From: Limnohabitans sp. Rim11
GTDB lineage: Bacteria > Pseudomonadota > Gammaproteobacteria > Burkholderiales > Burkholderiaceae_C
Assembly (NCBI RefSeq): GCF_001269365.1
Contig: NZ_CXOM01000002.1
Location: 839,440 to 903,439, forward strand
Direction of reading: 5' to 3'
Length of the DNA stretch: 64,000 bases
The position numbers were made by a program, and so were the translations under genes. The notes under the pieces were generated by a model. The model saw only the letters and a list, made by a program, of their open reading frames with translations, ran no database searches and was not told where the DNA came from. Shown here one piece after another: positions 19,075-27,765 of this stretch; position 1 is the stretch's first letter; each line of letters opens with the position of its first letter.

Positions 19075-19557
19075 TCAAGGCTTAGCGGCCGAAGGAAACG
19101 GCCATGCAGCTTGAGGATTCAGGGATGTCGCAGCGGGAGCAGGGGCAGCGGGTGCTTTCGCTGCTTTCTTAGCGGCTTTTTTGGCAGGCTTTTTAGCGGC
19201 TTTTTTAGGAGCAGCTTTTTTAGCAGCCTTCTTAGCTACAGCTTTCTTAGCGGCTTTTTTAGGAGCAGCTTTTTTGGCTGCTGCTTTTTTGGGAGCTGCT
19301 GCCTTCTTAGCTACGGCCTTTTTAGGAGCTGCTTTTTTAGGAGCTGCTGCCTTTTTAGCGACGGCTTTCTTAGGAGCTGCTTTTTTAGGAGCTGCTGCCT
19401 TTTTAGCTACGGCCTTTTTAGGAGCTGCTTTTTTAGGAGCTGCTGCCTTTTTTGGAGCTGCCTTTTTGGGAGCAGCGGCTTTCTTCACTACGGCCTTTTT
19501 AGGGGCTGCTTTTTTTGCTGCGACTTTTTTTGGTGCCGCTTTTTTTGCAGTTGCCAT
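19075..19557 (-). CDS. Histone H1-like Lys/Ala-rich DNA-binding protein
   Basis: The 160-residue product is almost entirely Ala, Lys and Pro in the pattern AAPKKA/AVAKKA, like bacterial histone H1 homologues (BpH1/HctA-like and AlgP-like tails) that bind and compact DNA. It starts MATAKKAAPKK at an ATG with an excellent ribosome binding site (AAGGAGA) and ends with a non-repetitive tail rich in Pro and Ala. The body is built from 48-bp tandem repeats, so its length probably varies among strains. It is a single-gene unit between two hairpin terminators. Assignment rests on composition and repeat pattern, not on a globular domain. Confidence 0.85.
   Translation of the reverse strand: MATAKKAAPKKVAAKKAAPKKAVVKKAAAPKKAAPKKAAAPKKAAPKKAVAKKAAAPKKAAPKKAVAKKAAAPKKAAPKKAVAKKAAAPKKAAAKKAAPKKAAKKAVAKKAAKKAAPKKAAKKPAKKAAKKAAKAPAAPAPAATSLNPQAAWPFPSAAKP
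19293..19447 (-). repeat. 48-bp tandem repeat inside H1-like gene
   Basis: The 11-base marker GAGCTGCTGCC recurs at 19293, 19341, 19389 and 19437, exactly 48 bases apart. Each unit encodes 16 residues of the KAAAPKKAAPKKAVAK type. The third-position differences between copies are few, which suggests recent duplication or conversion. Confidence 0.85.
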
Positions 19558-19630
19558 GATTTTTTTCTCCTTGATCAATTAGAAAAATCAACAGAGGGAA
19601 ACACTTTGCGAATGTTGGAGCCGCAAAGCG

Positions 19631-19667
19631 ATTCAAGGCGCTGAGATTGAATCTCAACGCCTTGAAT
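19631..19667. other. Long near-perfect hairpin
   Basis: ATTCAAGGCG (19631-19640) pairs with CGCCTTGAAT (19658-19667), and TGAGATT (19642-19648) pairs with AATCTCA (19650-19656), with a single C/A mismatch between. No T-run follows on either strand. It lies in the gap between nrdB and the H1-like gene, next to the nrdB terminator, and may act as an mRNA end structure or be a repetitive-element relic. Confidence 0.65.
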
Positions 19668-19673
19668 GGGGAA

Positions 19674-19718
19674 AAACCTCACCCCAGCGCCGCTGATTGC
19701 GGTCGTGGTGTGAGGTTT
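19674..19718 (-). terminator. Intrinsic terminator after nrdB
   Basis: On the minus strand AAACCTCACACC (19718-19707) pairs with GGGGTGAGGTTT (19685-19674) with one mismatch, and the stem runs into five T. It stands 24 bases after the nrdB stop codon. The loop is long (21 bases), which lowers confidence somewhat. Confidence 0.65.
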
Positions 19719-19742
19719 AAACTGGATCGTCATGTGTGAAGT

Positions 19743-20972
19743 TTAGTCCCAAGACAGGGCGCCGCCCGACTGGTATTCAATGACGCGGGTCTCGAAGAAA
19801 TTGCGTTCTTTCTTCAAGTCAATCATTTCGCTCATCCATGGGAAGGGGTTCTCTTCGTTGGGGAAGAGGGCTTCCAAGCCGATTTGGGTAGCACGGCGGT
19901 TGGCGATGTAGCGTAAGTAGCCTTTGAACATGGAGGCGTTGAGGCCGAGCACGCCGCGGGGCATGGTGTCTTCGGCGTAACGGTATTCCAGTTCAACAGC
20001 TTTCATGAACAGCTCGTTGATTTCGGCTTTGAATTCTGCCGTCCACAACTGGGGGTTTTCGAGTTTGATTTGGTTGATCAAATCGATGCCGAAGTTGCAG
20101 TGCATGGATTCGTCGCGCAGGATGTACTGGTACTGCTCGGCAGCGCCGGTCATCTTGTTTTGGCGACCCAAAGCCAAAATTTGGGTAAAGCCCACGTAGA
20201 AGAACAAGCCTTCCATGAGGCAAGCAAACACGATGAGCGACTTCAAAAGGGTTTGGTCAGTTTCCTGAGTGCCCGTTTTGAAGTGGGGGTCCATGATGGC
20301 GTGAATGAACGGAATCAGGAACTCGTCTTTGTCGCGAATGGACTGAACTTCGTTATATGCGTTGAAGATTTCGCTTTCGTCCAGACCCAATGACTCAGTA
20401 ATGTACTGATAGGCGTGGGTGTGAATGGCTTCTTCAAACGCTTGGCGCAACAAGAACTGACGGCACTCGGGTGCCGTGATGTGACGGTAAGTGCCCAAGG
20501 TAATGTTGTTAGCAGCCAATGAGTCGGCTGTGACAAAGAAACCCAGGTTGCGCTTGACCAAACGGCGTTCGTCTTCAGTCAAACCGTTGGGGTCTTTCCA
20601 GAGTGCGATGTCGCGGGTCATGTTGACTTCTTGCGGCATCCAGTGGTTGGCGCAAGTGGCCAGGTATTTTTCCCAGGCCCATTTGTATTTGAAAGGCACC
20701 AACTGGTTGACGTCGGTTTGACCATTGATGATGCGCTTGTCAGCCGCGTTGACGCGTTTACCAGCACCCAATGCGCTTGTTGGCGCAGGCTGAGCGGCAT
20801 GCGTTGCAGCCGTCATGACAGGCGAGGGCGTTGCAGTGATGGTGTTGGCAGCAGAAGCGCCGGCTGAGAATGAAGACAGATCGGCGAAGCGGTCGGCAGA
20901 TGGACCACTTGGGGGGAAGCTTGGCATTGCAGGTTGCAATGCAGGTTTAGAAGAATCGTCCCAGGACAACAT
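19743..20972 (-). CDS. nrdB: Class I ribonucleotide reductase, beta subunit
   Basis: NrdB holds the diiron-tyrosyl radical cofactor that starts ribonucleotide reduction in NrdA. From the ATG at 20972 it is 409 residues, beginning MLSWDD. An N-terminal extension of about 70 Ser/Ala/Pro-rich residues precedes the fold. Visible cofactor segments are the [12 protein letters not shown] helix (iron ligands and radical Tyr), [12 protein letters not shown] and [10 protein letters not shown]. An upstream in-frame TTG at 20984 is a less likely start. The C-terminal segment, ending [10 protein letters not shown], is the type that docks on NrdA. It lies 181 bases downstream of nrdA, and the NrdR-controlled promoter before nrdA probably serves both. 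Confidence 0.96.
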   Translation of the reverse strand: MLSWDDSSKPALQPAMPSFPPSGPSADRFADLSSFSAGASAANTITATPSPVMTAATHAAQPAPTSALGAGKRVNAADKRIINGQTDVNQLVPFKYKWAWEKYLATCANHWMPQEVNMTRDIALWKDPNGLTEDERRLVKRNLGFFVTADSLAANNITLGTYRHITAPECRQFLLRQAFEEAIHTHAYQYITESLGLDESEIFNAYNEVQSIRDKDEFLIPFIHAIMDPHFKTGTQETDQTLLKSLIVFACLMEGLFFYVGFTQILALGRQNKMTGAAEQYQYILRDESMHCNFGIDLINQIKLENPQLWTAEFKAEINELFMKAVELEYRYAEDTMPRGVLGLNASMFKGYLRYIANRRATQIGLEALFPNEENPFPWMSEMIDLKKERNFFETRVIEYQSGGALSWD

Positions 20973-21042
20973 AGAAATTTCCAATGAGTGAATTATGAAA
21001 GCTTGCGGACGAAATGCAAAGCAATGTTTTGAAATGAAATGA

Positions 21043-21115
21043 AATCACGCGAAGAAGTGTTGTGCTTTTGCATCGTCTTGAATTGTAATGAATTGCAAAT
21101 TTCTTCGTCGTGATT
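21043..21115 (-). other. Intercistronic inverted repeat, nrdA-nrdB
   Basis: AATCACGCGAAGAA (21043-21056) is the reverse complement of TTCTTCGTCGTGATT (21101-21115) apart from one bulged base. The 44-base loop is AT-rich. There is no T-run, so it is more likely an mRNA processing or stabilising structure than a terminator, or it flanks a promoter for nrdB. Confidence 0.5.
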
Positions 21116-21153
21116 TTTCGAAATAACTTTTTAGATTTTTGGAAATTAAAAAG

Positions 21154-24066
21154 TTATTGGCAAGCTTCGCAACCAACGTCATCGATGGCTGTGAATTTCA
21201 CATCCGTAGCAGGCACTGCAGAAAACTGTGAAGGTGCAGAAGCAGATGATGCAGATGCACCGCCAGCTGCAGAGCCAGAAGACACAGCGTTCATTTGGTT
21301 GTTGGACACAGTCGATTTTTCGGCGTGAGTGGCGCTGATGGTGCGCAGGTAGTAAGTGGTTTTAAGGCCACGCAACCAAGCCAACTTGTAAGTGTCATCA
21401 AGCTTCTTGCCAGACGCGCCCGACATGTAAATGTTGAGCGACTGTGCTTGGTCAATCCATTTTTGGCGACGTGCTGCCGCTTCCACAATCCAAGTGGTTT
21501 CCACTTCAAAAGCGGTGGCGTACAAGGCCTTGATTTCTTGTGGCACACGGTCGATGGGGCGCAATGAACCGTCGAAGTGTTTCAAGTCCATGACCATGAC
21601 ATCGTCCCACAGACCCAGGCGCTTCAAGTCGCGCACCAAGTAGCTGTTGATGATGGTGAATTCGCCAGACAAGTTGGACTTGACGGACAAATTGCCGAAG
21701 CAAGGCTCGATACAAGCGTCCACACCAATGATGTTGGAGATGGTGGCAGTAGGCGCAATGGCCACGCAGTTGGAATTGCGCATGCCGTCTTTGGCAATCT
21801 TCTTGCGCAAAGCATCCCAGTCCATGGTGCTGCTGCGGTCGACTTCAACATAACCACCGCGGGCTTGTTGCAGCATGTCCAAAGTGTCCAAAGGCAAGAT
21901 GCCTTGATCCCACAAAGAACCTTTGTAGCTAGAGTACTTGCCGCGCTCGGCTGCCAACTCGGTAGAAGCCCAGTAAGCGTAGTAGCAGATGGCTTCCATG
22001 GAGGTGTCGGCAAATTGCACGGCATCTTGGGAAGCGTAAGGCACACGCATTTGGTACAGCGCGTCTTGGAAACCCATGAGGCCCAGACCCACAGGACGGT
22101 GACGCATATTGGAGTCACGCGCCTTTTTGACCGCGTAGTAGTTGATGTCGATCACGTTGTCGAGCATGCGCATGGCCGTTTTGATGGTGCGCTGCAGTTT
22201 GGCGTGGTCGATTTGTTTGCCGTTGGGGCCGTCCATCAAGTGCTGTGGCAAGTTGACCGAACCCAAGTTGCACACCGCGGTTTCGGTGTCGCTGGTGTTC
22301 AAGGTGATCTCGGTGCACAAGTTAGAGGAGTGCACCACGCCAGCATGCTGTTGAGGTGAGCGAATGTTGCAAGCGTCTTTGAAAGTGATCCAAGGATGGC
22401 CTGTTTCAAACAGCATGGAGAGCATTTTGCGCCACAGGTCGTTGGCCTGGATGGTGCGGCTAGGCTTGATTTCGCCAGCAGCGGCTTTTTGCTCGTAGGC
22501 CACGTAGGCTTTTTCGAACTCAAGGCCGAACTTGTCGTGCAAATCGGGGCAATCGGAAGGCGAGAACAAAGTCCAAGTGCCTTTTTCCATGACGCGGCGC
22601 ATGAACAAGTCGGGAATCCAGTTGGCGGTGTTCATGTCGTGCGTGCGGCGGCGGTCGTCACCGGTGTTTTTGCGGAGTTCCAGGAACTCTTCAATGTCGA
22701 GGTGCCAAGTTTCGAGGTAAGTACAGACCGCGCCCTTGCGCTTGCCGCCTTGGTTCACCGCCACGGCCGTGTCGTTGACCACTTTGAGGAATGGCACCAC
22801 ACCTTGTGATTCGCCGTTGGTGCCCTTGATGTGGCTGCCCAAAGCGCGAACGCGCGTCCAGTCGTTGCCCAAGCCGCCCGCAAATTTGGACAGCAAAGCG
22901 TTTTCTTTGATGGACTCGTAAATGCCGTCGAGGTCGTCGGGCACGGTGGTGAGGTAGCAGCTGGACAGCTGTGAACGCAAACCGGCGCTGTTAAACAATG
23001 TGGGTGTGCTGGACATGAAGTCGAACGAAGACAGAACTTCGTAGAACTCGATGGCGCGGGCTTCGCGGTCGGCTTCGTTCAGGGCCAGGCCCATGGCCAC
23101 GCGCATGAAGAAAGACTGTGGCAACTCGATGCGTGTTTTGCGCACGTGCAAGAAGTAGCGGTCGTACAGAGTTTGCAGGCCGAGGTAATCAAATTGCAGA
23201 TCGCGATCGGCTTTGAGCGCGGTGGCCAGCTTACGGAGGTCAAACTGCAGGAGTTTTTCGTCGAGCAAGCCGTTGTCTACGCCCTTTTTGATGTAGCCAG
23301 GGAAATAGTCTACATAGTGAGCGGCCATGTCTTTCAAGAGCACTTCTTTGCCCAAGACTTCTTTGGCAATGGTGTGCATCAAGAGACGCGCTGTAACGTA
23401 GGTGTAGTCGGGGTCTTTTTCAATCAAGGTGCGGGACGCCAAGATGGACGCCTTGTAAACCTCTTCCATGGGCACGCCGTCATAGAGGTTGCGCATGGTT
23501 TCGGACACGATGGGATCGGGATGGACATCTTGGCCCAAGCCTTGGCAGGCATTGACGATAAGGCCTTGCAAATAGTTGATGTCGAGGGGCACGCGTTGGC
23601 CGCCATCGATGACGTGTAAGGTGGGGTGAGCCGAAACTGCCGCTTTTTCTTCTTTGACTTGGGCGCGTTCTTGGGTGCGACGCTCGCGGTAAAGCACATA
23701 GGCGCGCGCTACTTCGTGGTTGCTGCTGCGCATGAGGCCCAACTCCACTTGGTCTTGCACATCTTCAATATGGAAGGTGCCGCCGCCTGGACGTGAGCGA
23801 ACCAAGGCGCGAACCACGGTTTGTGTCAGGCCTTCGACCACTTCGCGGACGCTGGCAGAGGCCGCGCCTTGCGTGCCATGAACGGCCAAAAAGGCTTTCA
23901 TGAGGGCCACTGCAATTTTGTTGGGCTCGAAGGGCACCACAGCGCCGTTGCGGCGAATGATTTGGTAGTTGGCCAGGGCGTGGGGTGCCGCTGGGTTGGA
24001 GGTCGAGGCGTCGTTGGCGCCAAGGTAGCCTGGGTTTGACGATGTTGGATTCAGCTCAATTTGCAT
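21154..24066 (-). CDS. nrdA: Class I ribonucleotide reductase, alpha subunit
   Basis: NrdA reduces ribonucleoside diphosphates to deoxyribonucleotides. The 970-residue protein has an N-terminal extension of about 35 residues, an ATP-cone (about 36-130, starting IIRRNGAVVPFEPNKI) for allosteric control, and the catalytic barrel with the SSCYLTTVPDD, GNDWTRVRALGSHIKGTNGE, LCTEITLNTSDTETAVCNLGS and MRHRPVGLGLMG blocks. It ends GCEACQ, providing the C-terminal cysteine pair that re-reduces the active site. It is longer than E. coli NrdA (761) and of the type found in many betaproteobacteria. The promoter lies about 140 bases upstream between two NrdR boxes. Confidence 0.97.
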   Translation of the reverse strand: MQIELNPTSSNPGYLGANDASTSNPAAPHALANYQIIRRNGAVVPFEPNKIAVALMKAFLAVHGTQGAASASVREVVEGLTQTVVRALVRSRPGGGTFHIEDVQDQVELGLMRSSNHEVARAYVLYRERRTQERAQVKEEKAAVSAHPTLHVIDGGQRVPLDINYLQGLIVNACQGLGQDVHPDPIVSETMRNLYDGVPMEEVYKASILASRTLIEKDPDYTYVTARLLMHTIAKEVLGKEVLLKDMAAHYVDYFPGYIKKGVDNGLLDEKLLQFDLRKLATALKADRDLQFDYLGLQTLYDRYFLHVRKTRIELPQSFFMRVAMGLALNEADREARAIEFYEVLSSFDFMSSTPTLFNSAGLRSQLSSCYLTTVPDDLDGIYESIKENALLSKFAGGLGNDWTRVRALGSHIKGTNGESQGVVPFLKVVNDTAVAVNQGGKRKGAVCTYLETWHLDIEEFLELRKNTGDDRRRTHDMNTANWIPDLFMRRVMEKGTWTLFSPSDCPDLHDKFGLEFEKAYVAYEQKAAAGEIKPSRTIQANDLWRKMLSMLFETGHPWITFKDACNIRSPQQHAGVVHSSNLCTEITLNTSDTETAVCNLGSVNLPQHLMDGPNGKQIDHAKLQRTIKTAMRMLDNVIDINYYAVKKARDSNMRHRPVGLGLMGFQDALYQMRVPYASQDAVQFADTSMEAICYYAYWASTELAAERGKYSSYKGSLWDQGILPLDTLDMLQQARGGYVEVDRSSTMDWDALRKKIAKDGMRNSNCVAIAPTATISNIIGVDACIEPCFGNLSVKSNLSGEFTIINSYLVRDLKRLGLWDDVMVMDLKHFDGSLRPIDRVPQEIKALYATAFEVETTWIVEAAARRQKWIDQAQSLNIYMSGASGKKLDDTYKLAWLRGLKTTYYLRTISATHAEKSTVSNNQMNAVSSGSAAGGASASSASAPSQFSAVPATDVKFTAIDDVGCEACQ

Positions 24067-24092
24067 AGCGTTTTTTATTAGTCAATGTCAGT

Positions 24093-24114
24093 TCAAATTT
24101 CTTGACAAATTTGA
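24093..24114 (-). other. Inverted repeat in nrdA 5' leader
   Basis: TCAAATTT (24093-24100) and AAATTTGA (24107-24114) form a perfect 8-bp stem with a 6-base loop in the predicted nrdA untranslated leader, about 27 bases before the ATG. It is AT-rich, and its role is unknown. Confidence 0.4.
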
Positions 24115-24205
24115 GACCCAATGAGGGTTAGGCTTCAAGCTTGTACAGGGGCGTCAAATAGCGTGGGATTCTTGCTTTTCACCTGACCGTGTCTTTGACG
24201 TTGGG

Positions 24206-24221
24206 ACACTATATCTGGGGT
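24206..24221. promoter_or_regulatory. NrdR box, promoter-proximal
   Basis: ACACTATATCTGGGGT matches the NrdR-box consensus (acaCwAtATaTwGtgt) at 13 of 16 positions. It covers the -10 element of the predicted nrdA promoter. NrdR is the ATP-cone repressor that shuts ribonucleotide reductase genes when dATP is high. Confidence 0.75.
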
Positions 24222-24236
24222 CTGGGATGAATTCAA
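24208..24236 (-). promoter_or_regulatory. Predicted nrdA sigma-70 promoter
   Basis: On the minus strand TTGAAT (24236-24231) and TATAGT (24213-24208) are separated by exactly 17 bases. The -10 element is inside the first NrdR box and the -35 lies between the two boxes, the arrangement expected for repression. The start site would give a leader of about 135 bases. Confidence 0.65.
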
Positions 24237-24237
24237 G

Positions 24238-24253
24238 CCACTAGGGGTAGTGT
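24238..24253. promoter_or_regulatory. NrdR box, distal and degenerate
   Basis: CCACTAGGGGTAGTGT keeps both outer arms of the NrdR consensus (11 of 16 positions) but not the AT-rich centre. Its start is exactly 32 bases from the start of the first box, the usual three-helical-turn spacing of NrdR box pairs. Confidence 0.6.
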
Positions 24254-24548
24254 ACAGCCGTCTGAATGTCGGTTTTTGACACACGTCATTGGCGGCGCTA
24301 AAACGGGGTCCAATTTGGCGCGAAATTGGGGCGAAAAATGCATGGCTTGGAAAGCGCGTCAAATAAGCATTTTTTGTGGGGATATGAGATTTGGTGCGGC
24401 TTGGCTTGCATTTGCCTTCGCAAAGCCTTGCAAATTCATATTTTGTAAAAATCAGGGTTATTTTGAAAGCACATCAAAGCGCCCAAAAGGTGCATTTTGA
24501 TGTTTCAAATTCGGGACAAAAATAATTTTAAATTTCCGAAAATATTTT
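24254..24548. other. AT-rich gap with no gene seen
   Basis: This stretch between the nrdA control region and the 3' end of ampD contains no frame with a ribosome binding site or family resemblance. The part from about 24420 to 24550 is markedly AT-rich with many A and T runs. I see no clear terminator for ampD here. Confidence 0.5.
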
Positions 24549-25139
24549 TTAAATTTCGGGAAAGTACTGAGGTGGCCACGCGACATCTTTTTTCAGTCGT
24601 TGCCAATCAAAGCCCGGCCCTGGATCTTTTTTCCGACCTGGCGCAATGTGCTCATGACCTGCAACGTGTGCAATGGGATAGTGTTGGCTCAGGGCTGTGC
24701 ACAGCTGGCCCAAGCTTTCGTATTGCAAAGGCTCGAAGGTCTCACCCTCCAAGCCTTCAAGCTCGATGCCGATGGAATCGTCATTGCAATTGTTTCTGCC
24801 GCGGTAGGCGGACGTGCCTGCATGCCACGCTCGGTCGTTGCAACTGACAAACTGCCACACTGTGCCGTTGCGCTCAATGAAAAAGTGAGATGAAACTTCC
24901 AGCCCCCGAATGCTTTGAAAGTAGGGGTGTGCGTCCCAATCAAGTTGGTTGGTAAATAGTTGTTGGACTTCGCCGCCGCCATAGATGCCAGGGGGCAGGC
25001 TGATGGAATGCACCACGATCAGGTCGATCAAGGCGGCTGTTGGCCGTGCGCCAAAATTAGGCGACTTACAAAGTTGCGCGCCCTTGCACCATCCGTCTTG
25101 CCATTCGTCAAAGCTACCAGGGAGGGCAGAGTTGCTCAT
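24549..25139 (-). CDS. ampD: 1,6-anhydro-N-acetylmuramyl-L-alanine amidase AmpD
   Basis: AmpD is the cytoplasmic zinc amidase that removes the peptide from anhydromuropeptides in cell wall recycling. The 196-residue protein has the amidase_2 fold: zinc ligand His44 in VVHSISLPPG, the HFFIERNGTVWQFV block, the recycling-specific WHAGTSAYRGRNNCNDDSIGIELEG block, and the closing HEHIAPGRKKDPG with the second His and the acidic ligand. The ATG at 25139 is eight bases after the previous stop codon. It is the third gene of a unit with the CcsA-like gene. Confidence 0.95.
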   Translation of the reverse strand: MSNSALPGSFDEWQDGWCKGAQLCKSPNFGARPTAALIDLIVVHSISLPPGIYGGGEVQQLFTNQLDWDAHPYFQSIRGLEVSSHFFIERNGTVWQFVSCNDRAWHAGTSAYRGRNNCNDDSIGIELEGLEGETFEPLQYESLGQLCTALSQHYPIAHVAGHEHIAPGRKKDPGPGFDWQRLKKDVAWPPQYFPEI

Positions 25140-25147
25140 CGATGGGC

Positions 25148-25414
25148 TTAAGTTTGCTGATCGGCGGCGGCTTGGCAATGCGCTTGGGAACAGTAAACGC
25201 CTTTTTTCCCTTTGACCATGTCGGCTTCAGGCATGTGCAAGCCGCAATGTTGGCAAGCCAGCATGGGGCTGGGCTGCAAATCGGAAGGCGTTTGGGCTTC
25301 TTTGGCCTGAGTGCTTTCTGTTTTTTGGGCGCGTTGCTTGAAATCTTTCAGACGATTGCGACGCCAGAGCCAAACACCCAGCAAAACAGCCAATAAAAAA
25401 ATCAGGATTTTCAA
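25148..25414 (-). CDS. PP0621-family small zinc-ribbon-like protein
   Basis: The 88-residue product has an N-terminal membrane helix (about 3-17), a charged linker, and a small C-terminal domain with CQHCGLHMPEADMVKGKKGVY then CSQAHC, a cysteine/histidine set able to bind zinc. This matches the PP0621 family of unknown function. It overlaps the CcsA-like gene by four bases and precedes ampD by eight, so the three are probably translated together. Confidence 0.8.
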   Translation of the reverse strand: MKILIFLLAVLLGVWLWRRNRLKDFKQRAQKTESTQAKEAQTPSDLQPSPMLACQHCGLHMPEADMVKGKKGVYCSQAHCQAAADQQT

Positions 25415-26217
25415 AGGTTGCGACCCAAAACAACTTCAATGACAAAGCGTGAGCCTGCGTAGGCCAAGAGCAAAAACGCCGAGCCTGTGTAGAGCACGCG
25501 CACCGCCCGACGACCGCGCCAGCCGAACTGATGGCGCCCTAGCAACAAGGCTCCAAAAGTGAGCCAAGACAGAAGTGAGAACACAGTTTTGTGATCCCAC
25601 TTCCAGTGGGCGCCGGCTGCACCGTACAACAACTCACCGAACAAGAAGCCTGCAATGAGTGTGAGGGTGAGCAAAATGAAGCCCAACAACACAAAACGGA
25701 ACATCAAACGCTCGAGGGTCAGCAGGGGCAAACCACTTTGATTTTCGTTGCCTTGCCTAATTTCAATCTCGGCGCTGGTCATGAGGGCGGCATGGATCAC
25801 GGCCGCAGCAAACATGCCATAGGAGGCAATGCCCAGCGCCCAGTGAAGCGGCAGCCAAATAGAAGCGCTGACTTGGAGGGCTTGACCCGGAAAAGCCCAA
25901 GACAAAGCCACGGCAGCGCTGCCCAAAATGGCCATGGCCCAACGTGCTTTGAGTTGGGGAAAGTATTGGGTTTCTACGGCGTAGGCCGTCAGGACCCACC
26001 ACACCGTCACAGACAAAGCGGGGGCAAAACCAAAGCGGGGCGTTTCGCCCAAGAGGCCCAAACCGATGGTGAATCCGTGCAAGAGCCAGGCCAGCCAGAG
26101 GTAGCGTTTGGCCAAACTGGGGCCCATGCGATCCGCAACCAAGGCTGGGATGCCATAAGCGATGGCAGTTAAAAGGCTTAACCACATCGCCAAATCGAGT
26201 GGACTGGCTAAAATCAT
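25411..26217 (-). CDS. CcsA/CcmC-like inner membrane protein (YpjD type)
   Basis: This 268-residue protein has about eight membrane helices and the cytochrome c assembly family pattern, with His residues in LHWALGIASYGMF and KWDHKTVFSLLSW that ligand haem in true CcsA/CcmC proteins. The layout next to ffh, in the opposite direction, is that of the gene called ypjD or corE in other proteobacteria, where the role is uncertain (haem handling or metal tolerance has been discussed). The first ATG (MILASPLD) is used as the start. Confidence 0.82.
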   Translation of the reverse strand: MILASPLDLAMWLSLLTAIAYGIPALVADRMGPSLAKRYLWLAWLLHGFTIGLGLLGETPRFGFAPALSVTVWWVLTAYAVETQYFPQLKARWAMAILGSAAVALSWAFPGQALQVSASIWLPLHWALGIASYGMFAAAVIHAALMTSAEIEIRQGNENQSGLPLLTLERLMFRFVLLGFILLTLTLIAGFLFGELLYGAAGAHWKWDHKTVFSLLSWLTFGALLLGRHQFGWRGRRAVRVLYTGSAFLLLAYAGSRFVIEVVLGRNL

Positions 26218-26295
26218 GGCTCCTAGTTTAGCGTTTTGGGCACTTGCAATTTGGCATTGCGCTCAAAACCTGACGGTTTATGAGAAAAAATTTCT

Positions 26296-27702
26296 ATGGC
26301 TTCCGCCCTCACCGACAAACTTTCGCTCCTCGTTAAGCAAATCAGTGGTCAAGCGCGAATCACTGAATCCAATGTGGCCGACATGTTGCGCGAAGTCCGA
26401 ATGGCTTTGCTGGAGGCCGACGTGGCCTTGCCCGTGGTTCGCGATTTTGTGGCGCGGGTCAAAGAAAAGGCGCTAGGCCAAGAGGTTCTGGGTTCGCTAA
26501 AGCCCGGGCAAGCTTTGGTGGCCATCGTCAACCGCGAGTTGGCTGCCACCATGGGTGATGGCGTGGCCGATATCAATCTGGCGGCTCAGCCTCCCGCAGT
26601 TATTTTGATGGCGGGCTTGCAAGGTGCCGGTAAAACCACCACCACAGCCAAGTTGGCCAAGCACCTGATTGAAAAGCGCAAGAAAAAAGTGCTGACCGTG
26701 TCGGGCGACGTTTACCGCCCCGCTGCCATTGAGCAATTAAAAACAGTCACGGCACAGGCCGGTGCCGAATGGTTCCCCAGTTCACCCGATCAAAAGCCAT
26801 TGGACATTGCAAAGGCCGCCATCGATTACGCGCGCAAACATTTCTTTGATGTGCTGCTGGTGGACACGGCAGGTCGCTTGGCCATTGACGAAGCGCTCAT
26901 GGCCGAAATTAAGTCCTTGCATGCGGCACTGAACCCTGTCGAGACTTTATTTGTGGTGGATGCCATGCAAGGTCAGGATGCCGCAAACACCGCCAAAGCA
27001 TTCAAAGATGCCTTGCCCCTGACCGGCATTGTGCTCACCAAGATGGACGGCGATTCGCGTGGTGGTGCGGCTTTGTCGGTGCGTCAAATTACGGGTGCGC
27101 CTATTAAGTTTGCGGGTACCAGCGAAAAGATCGATGGCCTAGAAGTGTTCGATGCCGAGCGCCACGCTGGCCGCATCTTGGGTATGGGCGACATCTTGGC
27201 TTTGGTTGAGCAAGTCACGGCCGGCGTCGACATGGAAGCCGCCCAAAAATTGGCCGCCAAGGTCAAGAGTGGCACCGGTTTTGACTTGAACGATTTCTTG
27301 GCGCAAATTCAGCAAATGAAACAGATGGGCGGCTTGTCCAGTTTGATGGACAAATTGCCCACCCAACTGGCCGCCAAGGCAGGCAGCATGGATTTGGGCA
27401 AAGCCGAAAAAGACATTGCGCGCAAGCAAGGCATCATTCATAGCATGACCCCGCGCGAGCGCAGCAAACCCGAGCTCATTAAAGCCACCCGCAAGCGCCG
27501 TATCGCCATGGGCGCGGGCGTTCAAGTGCAAGAGGTCAACCGCTTGCTCAAAGAGTTTGAGCAGATGCAAGACATGATGAAGAAAATGTCTGGCGGCGGC
27601 ATGATGAAAATGATGAAGCGCCTGGGGGCCATGAAAGGCATGGGCGGCTTGGGTGGTTTAGGCGGCATGGGCGGGGGAGGTTTTCCGGGTATGAAGCGCT
27701 AA
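26296..27702 (+). CDS. ffh: Signal recognition particle protein Ffh
   Basis: Ffh binds 4.5S RNA and signal sequences and delivers ribosomes to FtsY at the membrane. The 468-residue protein has the N domain, the GTPase domain with P-loop GLQGAGKTTTTAK, DTAGRLAID and TKMDGDSRGGAALS motifs, and a methionine-rich M domain. It ends in a Gly/Met-rich tail typical of the order. It diverges from the CcsA-like gene across a 78-base gap that should hold both promoters. The SRP RNA gene is not seen in this window. Confidence 0.98.
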   Translation: MASALTDKLSLLVKQISGQARITESNVADMLREVRMALLEADVALPVVRDFVARVKEKALGQEVLGSLKPGQALVAIVNRELAATMGDGVADINLAAQPPAVILMAGLQGAGKTTTTAKLAKHLIEKRKKKVLTVSGDVYRPAAIEQLKTVTAQAGAEWFPSSPDQKPLDIAKAAIDYARKHFFDVLLVDTAGRLAIDEALMAEIKSLHAALNPVETLFVVDAMQGQDAANTAKAFKDALPLTGIVLTKMDGDSRGGAALSVRQITGAPIKFAGTSEKIDGLEVFDAERHAGRILGMGDILALVEQVTAGVDMEAAQKLAAKVKSGTGFDLNDFLAQIQQMKQMGGLSSLMDKLPTQLAAKAGSMDLGKAEKDIARKQGIIHSMTPRERSKPELIKATRKRRIAMGAGVQVQEVNRLLKEFEQMQDMMKKMSGGGMMKMMKRLGAMKGMGGLGGLGGMGGGGFPGMKR

Positions 27703-27765
27703 AGCCGAGCCGCAAAGAATGGCTACCCATACGCCATACCCAAACACAACTCCCCAGGGCAATTT

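Noticed and set aside
19293..19447. Regular repeats that might suggest a CRISPR-like array
   Set aside because: The units are contiguous, without unique spacers, and keep the reading frame of a protein.
19111..19644. Open frames on the plus strand rich in Phe, Ala and Leu that look like a membrane protein
   Set aside because: They are the complement of the Lys/Ala-rich H1-like gene, which has a clear ribosome binding site and start; the hydrophobic pattern comes from complementing AAG/GCC codons.
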